64,000 nucleotides of DNA, taken from NCBI RefSeq assembly GCF_031458075.1, contig NZ_JAVDXT010000001.1, positions 124,001-188,000 of the forward strand, read 5' to 3'. Of the stretch, positions 51,037 to 58,929 are shown in pieces; the stretch's first letter is position 1; the number at the start of each line of letters is the position of its first letter. The stretch comes from Rhodoferax_B ferrireducens_A. GTDB lineage: Bacteria; Pseudomonadota; Gammaproteobacteria; Burkholderiales; Burkholderiaceae_C. The position numbers were made by a program, and so were the translations under genes. Below the pieces are notes generated by a model, which did not search any database, had not been told where the DNA came from, and saw only the letters and a program-made list of their open reading frames with translations.

Positions 51037-51747
51037 TTAATCAAGGTCAAGGAGGTAAACGTAGGACGTGTAATAGAGCCTAGATTGACCTACGCCATCC
51101 ACCTTGTACGGAACAAATCGGCACTTCATGAAGAAGGCCAAGGCGTTCTTGTCTAAGCGGTCAAAGCCGCTAGAAGTTGTAACGACTGCATTGACCGGTA
51201 TGCCATTTGCATTAACTTCCAAATTCACAATCACGGTGCCTTGTTCCTGTAGACGCCTGCTCATTACAGGGTAGGTCCGCGGAGGCATGTATAGATAGTC
51301 TGCTTCAGTAAGAGTCTGAGCTTTTGCTGGCGTAGGTATGGGCAGTGCAGCCGGAGGCGTGGACGGTGCCGCCGCGACTGGCGCAGGAGTAGGCGGTGCT
51401 GGAGGCTGCGGCGTGGTGACGCCGGTAGGGGCGTTCGGCGCGGGTGTCGGGTCGGCGATGGCCAGCGGCTGCGGTGCTGGCGGCAGGGTGGGAGCCTTGG
51501 TTTTTACCACCGGCTGCTTGATGGGCGCGGGGGGCGGTGGCGGCGGTGCCACCCTGGGCTGGGGCACTTCGATGAATTCGCTCAGCATCTCGACCGGCAC
51601 AACGATTTCTATCGCCTTGCGGACCAATCCGCTTTGCAAGGCCCAGATCGCCAGGCCATGGAACACCAGCACGCTGCTGACGATCACCGCATTGCGGCTG
51701 AAGCGCGGTAGGGAGAAAGAGGGGGATAAAGGCGCAGTGCTGTTCAT
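51037..51747 (-). CDS. tonB: Energy transducer TonB
   Basis: This 236-residue protein has an N-terminal membrane anchor (AVIVSSVLVFHGLAIWALQ), a proline-rich rigid periplasmic linker (PPPPPPAPIKQPVVKTK region) and the C-terminal TonB domain (YPVMSRRLQEQGTVIVNLEV; YTSYVYLLDLD). The ATG at 51747 is preferred over a TTG five codons upstream. It lies first in the tonB-exbB-exbD group. I saw no convincing Fur box immediately upstream. Confidence 0.92.
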   Translation of the reverse strand: MNSTAPLSPSFSLPRFSRNAVIVSSVLVFHGLAIWALQSGLVRKAIEIVVPVEMLSEFIEVPQPRVAPPPPPPAPIKQPVVKTKAPTLPPAPQPLAIADPTPAPNAPTGVTTPQPPAPPTPAPVAAAPSTPPAALPIPTPAKAQTLTEADYLYMPPRTYPVMSRRLQEQGTVIVNLEVNANGIPVNAVVTTSSGFDRLDKNALAFFMKCRFVPYKVDGVGQSRLYYTSYVYLLDLD

Positions 51748-51813
51748 AGAGTGTGGGCGCAAACAATCCCTGCCGCCTTGCGAGGGCAGAGCTGAGGGCC
51801 GCAGCCTGAAAAT

Positions 51814-51888
51814 TTATTTACGAAAGATCCACCAGGCCGAACCTACGACCAGGATCAGGCTGCCGCCAAGTGTGCCGAGGAGTTCCAT
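51814..51888 (-). CDS. Tiny hydrophobic ORF overlapping bfd
   Basis: A 24-codon frame, MELLGTLGGSLILVVGSAWW plus four residues, could encode a single-span peptide. It overlaps the end of bfd by 34 bp in another frame, so it is translated only if coupled. No clear ribosome site. Confidence 0.25.
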   Translation of the reverse strand: MELLGTLGGSLILVVGSAWWIFRK

Positions 51889-52100
51889 GCCCTGCTTTCC
51901 AAAATGGAGCTGGCGAGCTGAATCGCTGCAACCGGGTGGGAGGCACTGCACTGCGCGACCACATCGCGGGCGCAGCTTTCGCACCGGCCACACTGGGTGG
52001 CCACGCCGAGTTCGAGCTGTATGTCGTCAAACCCGTAGCCCGCACGCACATGGCGGGCGATGTCACGGTCAGAAACGCGGTTGCATACACAGACGATCAT
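51855..52100 (-). CDS. bfd: Bacterioferritin-associated ferredoxin-like protein
   Basis: This 81-residue [2Fe-2S] protein begins MIVCVCNRVSDRDI, with C-x-C at residues 4-6 and a second pair C-x2-C in TQCGRCESCA. In Bfd the cluster accepts or gives electrons to bacterioferritin for iron release. The length is slightly longer than classical Bfd (64-75) because of an alanine-ending tail. It lies upstream of tonB on the same strand amid iron genes. Confidence 0.87.
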   Translation of the reverse strand: MIVCVCNRVSDRDIARHVRAGYGFDDIQLELGVATQCGRCESCARDVVAQCSASHPVAAIQLASSILESRAWNSSAHLAAA

Positions 52101-52138
52101 GGCGGCAAGCAGGGTGGCTGGCTATTGAAGATAGGTGA

Positions 52139-53308
52139 TTATAAATACGAATCCGTCGCATTTGCAATGCCTATCGTGGAATTCCCTGGATTTTGCGCAA
52201 ACAGCAGGGCCGGACCGGCCTGCGCCAGGGTCGCGCAGCCGCACAAGGCCATGGCAATTTCCAGCTCGTCGCGCAGCAGGCGCAGCACATGGGCCACGCC
52301 CACAGCACCCGCATTCGCCAGCCCGTAAACATACGGCCGCCCCACCAACACCGCGCTAGCGCCCAGGGCCATGGCCTTGAGCACATCGGTGCCGCGCCGG
52401 ATGCCACCATCGACCAGCACCGGCATGTCGCCCACCGCCTGCTTGATGCGCGGTAGCACGGCGGCGGTGGCGGGCGTGGTGTCCAGCGTGCGCCCGCCGT
52501 GGTTGGAGACGATCACCCCGGCCAACCCCAATGCCGCGGCCTGGCGCGCATCGTCGGGGTGCAGGATGCCCTTGAGCAGGATGGGGAGGCGGGTGTGGGC
52601 CTGCAGCCAGGCCACGTCGTCCCAGGTGGGGGCGTGGGCCAGCAAGCCGTCGAACAAGGCGCTTTGGCCGGGTTGCAGGGCCGGCGCCGGGGCGGCGGCT
52701 AGTCCGGCCAGGTTCACCGCCGAGACGCCGGGCGGCAGCCGGAAGTTGGCCCGGCGTTCGCGGTCCCGCGCACCGTTGGTGGGGGCGTCTACCGTCAGCA
52801 CCAGTGCGTCGTACCCGGCCTGTTCGGCGCGGCGTACCAGGTCCAGGCTGAAGCCGCGGTCATGCTGCAGATAGAGTTGGAAGCATAAAAGGCCTCTGGC
52901 GCTCTCGGGTATTACGGCAGCCGCTATGGTTTCCAGAGCAATACTGGATTGCGTGCTGAGCACCATGCCTGCGCCCAGGGCGGCTGCAGCGTAGGCGCTG
53001 GCCAACTCGCCATCCGGATGTGCCATGCGTTGGTAGGCCACCGGTGCCAGCAGAATCGGGTGTGCCAGGGTGCGGCCCAGCAGCGTGGTGCGGGTATGGC
53101 CGCCGGCCAGGGCTTGCAGTACGCGGGGCTGCAACAGCTGGGCGTCCCAGGCGCAGCGATTCGCGCGCAGGGTGATCTCGTCACCGGCGCCGCCACTGAA
53201 GTAGGCCCAGGCGTTGGCGTCCAGCACGGTGTGGGCGTGGCTCGCATGGTCTTCCAGCGTGACCACGCCGGGCGGGATTTGGGCTACGACGGGTGAAATC
53301 ATGGCCAT
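52139..53308 (-). CDS. FMN-dependent alpha-hydroxy-acid oxidase
   Basis: This 389-residue TIM-barrel flavoenzyme of the LldD/lactate-oxidase family has FMN and substrate residues in the YFSGGAGDE start, FQLYLQHDR, LTVDAPTNGARDRE, and the catalytic His in SNHGGRTLD, followed by VDGGIRRGTDVLKA. It oxidises an alpha-hydroxy acid to a keto acid, probably L-lactate or mandelate-like, with oxygen or a quinone chain as acceptor. It lies between bfd and a repeat copy. A second family member is at 62653-63801. Confidence 0.88.
   Translation of the reverse strand: MAMISPVVAQIPPGVVTLEDHASHAHTVLDANAWAYFSGGAGDEITLRANRCAWDAQLLQPRVLQALAGGHTRTTLLGRTLAHPILLAPVAYQRMAHPDGELASAYAAAALGAGMVLSTQSSIALETIAAAVIPESARGLLCFQLYLQHDRGFSLDLVRRAEQAGYDALVLTVDAPTNGARDRERRANFRLPPGVSAVNLAGLAAAPAPALQPGQSALFDGLLAHAPTWDDVAWLQAHTRLPILLKGILHPDDARQAAALGLAGVIVSNHGGRTLDTTPATAAVLPRIKQAVGDMPVLVDGGIRRGTDVLKAMALGASAVLVGRPYVYGLANAGAVGVAHVLRLLRDELEIAMALCGCATLAQAGPALLFAQNPGNSTIGIANATDSYL
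52881..52932 (-). repeat. Dispersed palindromic repeat, copy 7 (inside the hydroxy-acid oxidase gene)
   Basis: Reverse orientation; AAGCATAAAAGGCCTCTGGC and GCCGCTATGGTTT match the outer blocks. It encodes part of the LETIAAAVIPESARGLL region in frame. Confidence 0.55.
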
Positions 53309-53344
53309 AGCGTATCGCTCCGTTGAAGCCAGGGTGCATGCCGT

Positions 53345-53440
53345 CCAGGAACACCGCAGAACTGGCTTTGCCAGGCTGCTGGTGTTGCCCCCTGCCAGGG
53401 GGTTGGCGGAAAGTGCGCAGCACTGCAGCCTGGGGGTGTG
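53345..53440 (+). repeat. Intergenic repeat family 2, copy B
   Basis: Nearly identical to copy A at 33642-33738, with ACACCGCAGAACTGGCTTTG, the C5/G5 hairpin and GCAGCCTGGGGGTG. It ends just before the stop of the PKHD hydroxylase gene. Confidence 0.75.
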
Positions 53441-53441
53441 C

Positions 53442-54125
53442 TCAAGTGTCGGCCCACATACGCAAAAGGTTGTGGTACGTGCCCGTCAGCGTAGTCGTTT
53501 CCGGGGTTTCGCCGTGCTGCTGGCGCAGCCCCAGCAGGGCCATGTCCATATCAAACAGCAGGCGGCGCTGCTCGCCGCTGCGCACCATGCTCTCGATCCA
53601 GAAAAAGCAGGCCAGGCGGGCGCCGCGCGTGACTGGTTCCACCTGGTGCACGCTGGTGCCCTCATACAGCACCATATCGCCGGCCGGCAGCTTGACCCGT
53701 TGCGCGCCAGCAGAGTCCTGCACCACCAGCTCGCCGCCGTCGTAGTCGGCTGGCTCGCTGAGGAACAGGGTGCAGGAAATATCGGTACGTACCCGCAGCC
53801 CGGTGTCGGGCGCAAAGCGCACCGCGTTGTCCACATGGTTGCCGTAGAAATTACTGCCGCCCTGGTAGCGGTTGAGCTGTGGCGTGTAGACGCGCTTGGG
53901 CAGGGCGGCCGAGAAGAAGGTCGGATTGCGGTCCAGTCCGCGCAGCAGCATGGCGCGGATCTCGGTCGCCGCATCGCAGTCGTGCGGCAGTTGTTCGTTG
54001 TTTTTGACGGCCCGCGCCTGGCTGCCGGCGCTGCTGCGGCCATCGGCCCAGGGTGCTGTCGCCAGCAGGTGCCGGGCGTGTTGGACTTCTTCGGGGCTCA
54101 GGATGTGGGGTATGTGCAGCAGCAT
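53442..54125 (-). CDS. PKHD-type Fe(II)/2-oxoglutarate hydroxylase (PiuC-like)
   Basis: This 227-residue dioxygenase starts MLLHIPHILSPEEVQHARH, typical of the PiuC/YbiX family. The iron ligands are readable in NHVDNAVR (H and D) and the later HQVEPVTRG (H), with the 2-oxoglutarate-binding Arg in the same segment. Family members sit beside Fiu/PiuA-type siderophore receptors, exactly as here, and respond to iron starvation. The ATG at 54125 is preferred over a long extension. Confidence 0.9.
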   Translation of the reverse strand: MLLHIPHILSPEEVQHARHLLATAPWADGRSSAGSQARAVKNNEQLPHDCDAATEIRAMLLRGLDRNPTFFSAALPKRVYTPQLNRYQGGSNFYGNHVDNAVRFAPDTGLRVRTDISCTLFLSEPADYDGGELVVQDSAGAQRVKLPAGDMVLYEGTSVHQVEPVTRGARLACFFWIESMVRSGEQRRLLFDMDMALLGLRQQHGETPETTTLTGTYHNLLRMWADT

Positions 54126-54172
54126 GGGAGGAGATTGTGGTGTATGCGCAGGGCGATGGCCTGTACATGAAA

Positions 54173-54196
54173 AAAGCCGCCCCGAAGGGCGGCTTG
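54173..54196 (-). terminator. Rho-independent terminator after the siderophore receptor
   Basis: AAGCCGCCCTTCGGGGCGGCTT on the minus strand is followed by TTTTTCATG. It lies 28 bp past the receptor stop and would separate the receptor from piuC. Confidence 0.8.
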
Positions 54197-54222
54197 TAGC
54201 GATCAGCACACAAGCAGCAAGC

Positions 54223-56514
54223 TTAGAACTTGTACTTGGCTGTGACCTGCATGGTGCGGCCCGCACCCGGCACATAGAACGCGGTGTACAGCGCGTCGCC
54301 GTACAGCTTGTTCGTCACGTTCGTCACGTTGGCCTTGACGGTGAATTTGTCTTCAATCACCGTGTATTCGGCCAACAGGTCGGCCGTGACATAGCTTGGC
54401 GACGAGAAGCCGGGGTTGCGGTTAGGTGTTTGCTCGCCCTTGAAGTTCAGGCCCGCGCCGACGCGGATTTGCGGCGTGATCTGGTAGGTAGTCCACACCG
54501 TGCCGCTGTACTTGGGCGTCAGCGATGGGCGTTGACCTTGGCCTTCAGCACCTTGTGCGCCTACGTCGATGCGCGCCACTGGAATCCATGCATAGGAGCC
54601 GAACACTTCCCACTGCGGCGTGATACGGCCGGTGAAGTCGAGGTCGATACCCTGGGCATGGCGTTTGCCGGACAGCACCGCTATCGGGATCAGGGGATCG
54701 GTGTTGCGCTCATGCATTTTGGTCGTGCGGAACAAGGCCAGGCGCGTGGTGAAACGCTTGTCGGCCGAGTCGAGACGCGCGCCCAGTTCCAGGTTTTGGC
54801 TCTCTTCTGGTGGGGTTTCGGCGTTCGTGGCACCCAGCGAATAAGCGTCACCAGAGGTGTTGAACGAGGTGCCGTAAGCGACGTGGAACGACTGCAGTTC
54901 GTTCGGCTGGAACAGCACGCCTGCGCGTTTGCTCCACTTGGCAATGTTCATGAAGTAGGTGCCCGTGCCTGCCCCGGAGGTCGCGTTGTAGGCTCTGTAG
55001 CCCGCTGTCATGTGGTCAAAGCGCAGACCACCCAAAAGCTTCCACTTGGGCGCCAGCTGCACCACATCCTGGCCGTAGATACCGTAGCCGTTAGAGGTGT
55101 AGTTGTTGGACACGCCGAAAGGACGGGTACCTTCAGGGATGGAGGCTCCGTCGTCGGGCGTGCCGAGCGTGGTGTTAGGGCGGCTCAGCACTGCCGCCTG
55201 CGCGGTGCTCAGCGTCTGGGCTCCATAGACGGTGCGCTCTTCATGGGCGTAGTCGATGCCGGCCAGCAGTTCATGCTTGTAGCCGAGTGCCTCAAACTTG
55301 CTGCTTAGGTCGGACTGGCCATACAGGTTGTTCATGTCCTGCACCTTGTTCTGTGCGGAACGTGTCAAAACCGTGCCGGGGCCGTAGGTGCTCAGTGCCG
55401 CCGCTTGACCACCTGGCTGGGATGCGGCGCCCGCGAAGTTCCACAGCGTTGCGCGTTGGTCACGTGAGTAAGAACCCTTGCGGATGGTGGTTTTCAGTTC
55501 CGTGTCGGCCGAGAAGCGGTGGATGTGGCCCAGCGTGCCGTAGGTGGCGCGGCCATGGTTGTAGTCGCTGTCCATGCCGTAATAGGCATCTGGATCAAGG
55601 CTTGTGTTGAGTTGCGATGTGGCGACTTGCGCTGCCGAGTTACCCACATCGGCTGGGGTTGGTCTGGCCCAGCGGATGCCGTAGTTGATGCCGTTGCGGT
55701 TTTCCAACTGGTAGAAGCCCACCGAGAATTCGTCGACTTCACCGATGCCGAAGCGGTAGGCGCCAGCAATCCCGCGCTTGTCGATGCTGCTGCCTGCGCC
55801 GTTGTTGTCGGCGGTGTTGGCCATGGCGTTGATGCGTAAAGCCGAGCTGTCGCCGGTCTTGATGTTGAAGTCGCCCGTGGCCCGGCGGTATTTGTGGCTG
55901 CCCGCGGTCACGTTGACTTCGTTCTGGTCAATCAGCAGCGGTTGCTTGTTGACCTGGTTGACCGCACCGCCGGTGGAGCCGCGGCCGAACAGCAGGGCCG
56001 CCGAGCCCCGCAGGATTTCAACCCGGTCATTGTTGAAGGTGTCGCGTTCGTAGAAGGCGGGGTCGCGGATGCCGTCCGCGAACACATCGCCAGAGCCTTG
56101 CAGGCTGAAGCCACGCAGTTTGATGTCTTCTTCGCCACCTTCAGCCGCCAGGAACGAAATGCCACCGGTATTGCGCAGCACGTCTCGAACGGTATCGAAG
56201 TTACGGTCGGTGATCAGCTTTTCGGTCAGAACCGTGATCGACTGGGGAATATTGCGCAGTTCCTGGTTGCCCTTGCCGATGGTGGTGCGCTCCACCTTGA
56301 TGGTGTCTTTGCCTTGGGCTGCTTCGGCCTTTTCCTTCACCACGACAGGTGCCAGGGTCTTGGTCTCGGTTTGCGCCATCGCGCCCATCGAGCCGGCCAA
56401 CAGCATGGCGCCCAGGGGTAGCATGGCGTAAGGTGCTGCAGTTTTGATAGCTACTTGCACTGGTTGAATGTGCGCTGGAGCCGTATTTTGTTTGGAATTT
56501 TTGCGTCGGGACAT
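54223..56514 (-). CDS. TonB-dependent siderophore receptor (Fiu/PiuA-like, catecholate type)
   Basis: This 763-residue outer-membrane receptor has a signal peptide of about 48 residues ending GSMGAMAQ, a TonB box (LAPVVVKE), a plug domain (IPQSITVLTEKLITDRN; LRGFSLQGSGDVFADGIRD; EILRGSAALLFGRGSTGG) and a 22-strand barrel ending in VTAKYKF. The plug resembles catecholate siderophore receptors. The N-terminal region MSRRKNSKQNTAPAHIQPVQ, before the hydrophobic core, is encoded by a copy of the dispersed repeat. A Fur box lies about 105 bp upstream. Confidence 0.92.
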   Translation of the reverse strand: MSRRKNSKQNTAPAHIQPVQVAIKTAAPYAMLPLGAMLLAGSMGAMAQTETKTLAPVVVKEKAEAAQGKDTIKVERTTIGKGNQELRNIPQSITVLTEKLITDRNFDTVRDVLRNTGGISFLAAEGGEEDIKLRGFSLQGSGDVFADGIRDPAFYERDTFNNDRVEILRGSAALLFGRGSTGGAVNQVNKQPLLIDQNEVNVTAGSHKYRRATGDFNIKTGDSSALRINAMANTADNNGAGSSIDKRGIAGAYRFGIGEVDEFSVGFYQLENRNGINYGIRWARPTPADVGNSAAQVATSQLNTSLDPDAYYGMDSDYNHGRATYGTLGHIHRFSADTELKTTIRKGSYSRDQRATLWNFAGAASQPGGQAAALSTYGPGTVLTRSAQNKVQDMNNLYGQSDLSSKFEALGYKHELLAGIDYAHEERTVYGAQTLSTAQAAVLSRPNTTLGTPDDGASIPEGTRPFGVSNNYTSNGYGIYGQDVVQLAPKWKLLGGLRFDHMTAGYRAYNATSGAGTGTYFMNIAKWSKRAGVLFQPNELQSFHVAYGTSFNTSGDAYSLGATNAETPPEESQNLELGARLDSADKRFTTRLALFRTTKMHERNTDPLIPIAVLSGKRHAQGIDLDFTGRITPQWEVFGSYAWIPVARIDVGAQGAEGQGQRPSLTPKYSGTVWTTYQITPQIRVGAGLNFKGEQTPNRNPGFSSPSYVTADLLAEYTVIEDKFTVKANVTNVTNKLYGDALYTAFYVPGAGRTMQVTAKYKF
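56440..56494 (+). repeat. Dispersed palindromic repeat, copy 8 (encodes the receptor N-terminus)
   Basis: GTTTTGATAGCTACTTGCAC and GTGCGCTGGAGCCGTATTTT frame the dyad. Read on the minus strand it encodes the start of the siderophore-receptor signal peptide. Confidence 0.7.
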
Positions 56515-56617
56515 GGAAGTCAGCCTAAGGGGTTTGAACGATGGCTGGCTGGCGCATGGGCCCTTGAGGAGGGGCCGCAGGGCGTGGCTGGCTGGATGAA
56601 GAATTACCGCATAATTG

Positions 56618-56640
56618 TAAATTAATGCGAATCATTCTTG
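56618..56640 (-). promoter_or_regulatory. Fur box-like site upstream of the siderophore receptor
   Basis: On the minus strand CAAGAATGATTCGCATTAAT shows the AATGAT/ATTATT dyad of Fur sites. It is about 105 bp before the receptor start. Confidence 0.7.
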
Positions 56641-56701
56641 TTGCGTTGGCGGTGCAAACACCGCCGGCAGGGCCTGAAAACGCAGCATTCCTCTACGTTT
56701 T

Positions 56702-56717
56702 GTTGCAGGCCTGCAAC
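56702..56717. other. Perfect 16-bp palindrome
   Basis: GTTGCAGGCCTGCAAC is perfectly self-complementary. It lies between the siderophore-receptor promoter and the repeat copy at 56748. It may bind a dimeric regulator; no family was recognised. Confidence 0.4.
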
Positions 56718-56747
56718 GCAACTTACAACCCAGCCCGTTCAGAAATA

Positions 56748-56806
56748 TAAGCCTGATACGGCCTTGGCGCTTATTCCATCAGCGCGAGCAGCTACTATTT
56801 TGATAG
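56748..56806 (-). repeat. Dispersed palindromic repeat, copy 9
   Basis: ATAAGCCTGATACGGCCTTG and GCGAGCAGCTACTATTTTGA in reverse orientation; one of the best-preserved copies. It is intergenic, just beyond the DUF1513 stop. Confidence 0.75.
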
Positions 56807-56819
56807 TCGCTGCAGATTC

Positions 56820-57914
56820 TCAGACCAGCCACTTGCCGTGGTTGTCCCAGCGCACGTTGTCCAGGTGGCGCTCCAGCGCATGGGTGTCCAGCATGCCGCG
56901 CAGGTCGCCTTGGGCACCGCTGGCCAGCCAGTCCGTGCCGTGCACGGCCAGGGCGCCGGCCTCAGGCAAGGGCAGCTGGCTGGGCGCCTCGCCCTGGGCC
57001 GACCACCAGGCCAGTTGCCCGGCGCGGGTGGCGCTGATGACGAAGCGGTCGGCGGCCTGCGGGCCGCTGCCGGGCACATAGGCCACGTCGCCCGCATAGC
57101 CACCCAGGGCCAGGGCCGGCGGCAAGGGCACGCTGCGCAGGCCCGAGCCATCCAGCAGCGCCAGCAGTGGCGCACTGCGGCGGGCCTGCAGGTCGGTGTG
57201 CTCTGCCTGCATGGCGACGGCGACGGTGCCGTCAGGCGCGCGGGCCAGGTGGCGCAGGCTCAGGAAGGGGTCGTTGACGCGCCAGACCTGGCGCTGGGCG
57301 CCGGTCTTGGCGTCCAGCCGGGCGATCGACGAATCCATGCGGCCGATGTTGAGCTTGGTACGGCCGGTTTCCGGCAGGCTGAGCAGGCCACCGTTGGCCA
57401 CCAGCAGGCTGCCATCGGGTTCAACCAGCACCATGTGCGGATCGAGCCCGCCGCTGGGGAATTCGGCGCGCTTTTCCAGGCTCAGCGGGTCGCGCACGGC
57501 GACCATGCCGGCGCCGGTGTCGGTATTCGTTTCGGTGGTGTAGAGCGCGCTGCCGTCCAGCGCATAGCTGGCGTGGCCGCAGAGCACGCGGTCGTCTTCG
57601 ATGTCATGCCACAGCACGGCGCGGGCGGTGCGGGTGTCAAAGCGCAGCAGGTATTCGCCGGGGCGGCGGGCCACGGCCAGCGCCTGCGTGGGCTGGCCCA
57701 GGGCGCTGTGCAGCATCTGCACCTCGTGGGCGCGCTTGGGCAGGGCCACGCCGCGCGGGCTGCTGCCCAGCTGCCAGACGCCGGCCCAGGCCTGGTTGTC
57801 GTCGCCACTGGTCCAGGAGGTCAGCAGGCCGGGGCGGGCTGCGGAAGCCGCGTATAGGGGCATGGCGGCGGCGCTGGCGGCGGCCAGTACCAGCCAGTCG
57901 CGACGGCTAATCAC
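56820..57914 (-). CDS. DUF1513 protein, Tat-exported
   Basis: This 364-residue protein has a twin-arginine-type leader (MISRRDWLVLAAASAAAMPL) and a beta-propeller-like body, matching the DUF1513 proteins that end imelysin iron operons. Typical segments are GLDPHMVLVEPDGSLLVANGG and the Asn/His-rich tail DNVRWDNHGKWLV. It overlaps the upstream imelysin-like gene by 8 bp, so translation is coupled. Probably a periplasmic partner in iron handling; the exact role is unknown. Confidence 0.87.
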   Translation of the reverse strand: MISRRDWLVLAAASAAAMPLYAASAARPGLLTSWTSGDDNQAWAGVWQLGSSPRGVALPKRAHEVQMLHSALGQPTQALAVARRPGEYLLRFDTRTARAVLWHDIEDDRVLCGHASYALDGSALYTTETNTDTGAGMVAVRDPLSLEKRAEFPSGGLDPHMVLVEPDGSLLVANGGLLSLPETGRTKLNIGRMDSSIARLDAKTGAQRQVWRVNDPFLSLRHLARAPDGTVAVAMQAEHTDLQARRSAPLLALLDGSGLRSVPLPPALALGGYAGDVAYVPGSGPQAADRFVISATRAGQLAWWSAQGEAPSQLPLPEAGALAVHGTDWLASGAQGDLRGMLDTHALERHLDNVRWDNHGKWLV

Positions 57915-58929
57915 CGTCCGACTCCGAGAATCCGACCATGGTTTTTAGCTCGGGGGCGATCTTGTCTTCCATCAGCTGCTTGGTTTTGGCCAGGGCTTGC
58001 ATGGCGGTGGTCACGGTAGTGCTACGTGCCGGGTCCGCGGCCTGCAGGCGGGTCTGCAGCTGCGCTACCGCCGATTCCAGCTGGGCCGACAGGTCCAGCT
58101 GGTTGTCGCCGGCCAGGTAGCCGTTCAGGCTGCCTTGTTCCTGGGCGCGGCCGGTGCCGACCAGGAAGTGTTGCAGCCCGCCCCATGCGGCCTGCCAGGC
58201 GGCCCGGGTGTTGCCGCTGGTGGCGCGCGGCCAGTCGCTGGCCCGGCCGCTGCGTGCCGGCTTGCCCATCTTCTTCCAGCGCAGTTGCTCAAAGCCACCC
58301 ACGGCCTGGCTGAACCATTCGTGGAATACGCTGAGTGCGGTTTCCGGCGTCCAGTTCTGCCGGGCCAGGGCCTGGAAATCGGCCAGGATGGACTGGGCTT
58401 CGACGGCGCAGGCCTCGGCCAGCAAGGCGGCGTAGGCGCATTGGGCGGCGTCCGGGGCGCGCTGCCAGAGCAGCCATTCCAGCGCCGGCAGGCCTTTGGC
58501 CGGGGCGCCGAGTTGCTCCAGCCCGGCGGCGTCGGCTGGCGGAGCCTGGACGGCGGCGCTGACCATGGCGGGGCGGGTGGGCCAGAAGTCCAGCGTGCGG
58601 GCGCTGCGCCGCTCCAGCAGCGGGCCGACGGAAACGGCCGACAGCCGTTCCCAATCGAGCATGGCGGTGCGCCAGGCATTGCGTACGGGTTGGAGGTTGC
58701 AACCTGTGGCCAACTGGTCGCGCAGGGCGGCCGTGGACTGGGCAAAAGCCTGCGCGGCGGGGATGAAGTGCAGCTGCAAGCCGTTGCGGACAAAGTCGGA
58801 CTGGGTGAGCGCCGGGCTGGCGATGCGGGGCGGCAAGGGCGCTGCCCAGGCAGCGTGGCAGAGTACGCCGGCGCCCAGTGTGAGCCAACGACGGCGGTCA
58901 ATCAGAAGTCTCACTGCGGCACTTTCCAT
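57907..58929 (-). CDS. Second imelysin-family protein, catalytic His motif altered
   Basis: This 340-residue protein has a leader containing RRRWLTLGAG and an imelysin-like alpha-helical body (SDFVRNGLQLHFIPAAQAF; SNTRAAWQAAWGGL-like segment). The GxHxxE motif of M75 imelysins is replaced by GLPALEWLLW, where the His position is Ala. Loss of that His argues against the classical metal site and for a changed binding role. The start overlaps the stop of the di-heme gene in TAATG, and the end overlaps DUF1513 by 8 bp, giving a tight operon. Confidence 0.85.
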   Translation of the reverse strand: MESAAVRLLIDRRRWLTLGAGVLCHAAWAAPLPPRIASPALTQSDFVRNGLQLHFIPAAQAFAQSTAALRDQLATGCNLQPVRNAWRTAMLDWERLSAVSVGPLLERRSARTLDFWPTRPAMVSAAVQAPPADAAGLEQLGAPAKGLPALEWLLWQRAPDAAQCAYAALLAEACAVEAQSILADFQALARQNWTPETALSVFHEWFSQAVGGFEQLRWKKMGKPARSGRASDWPRATSGNTRAAWQAAWGGLQHFLVGTGRAQEQGSLNGYLAGDNQLDLSAQLESAVAQLQTRLQAADPARSTTVTTAMQALAKTKQLMEDKIAPELKTMVGFSESDGD

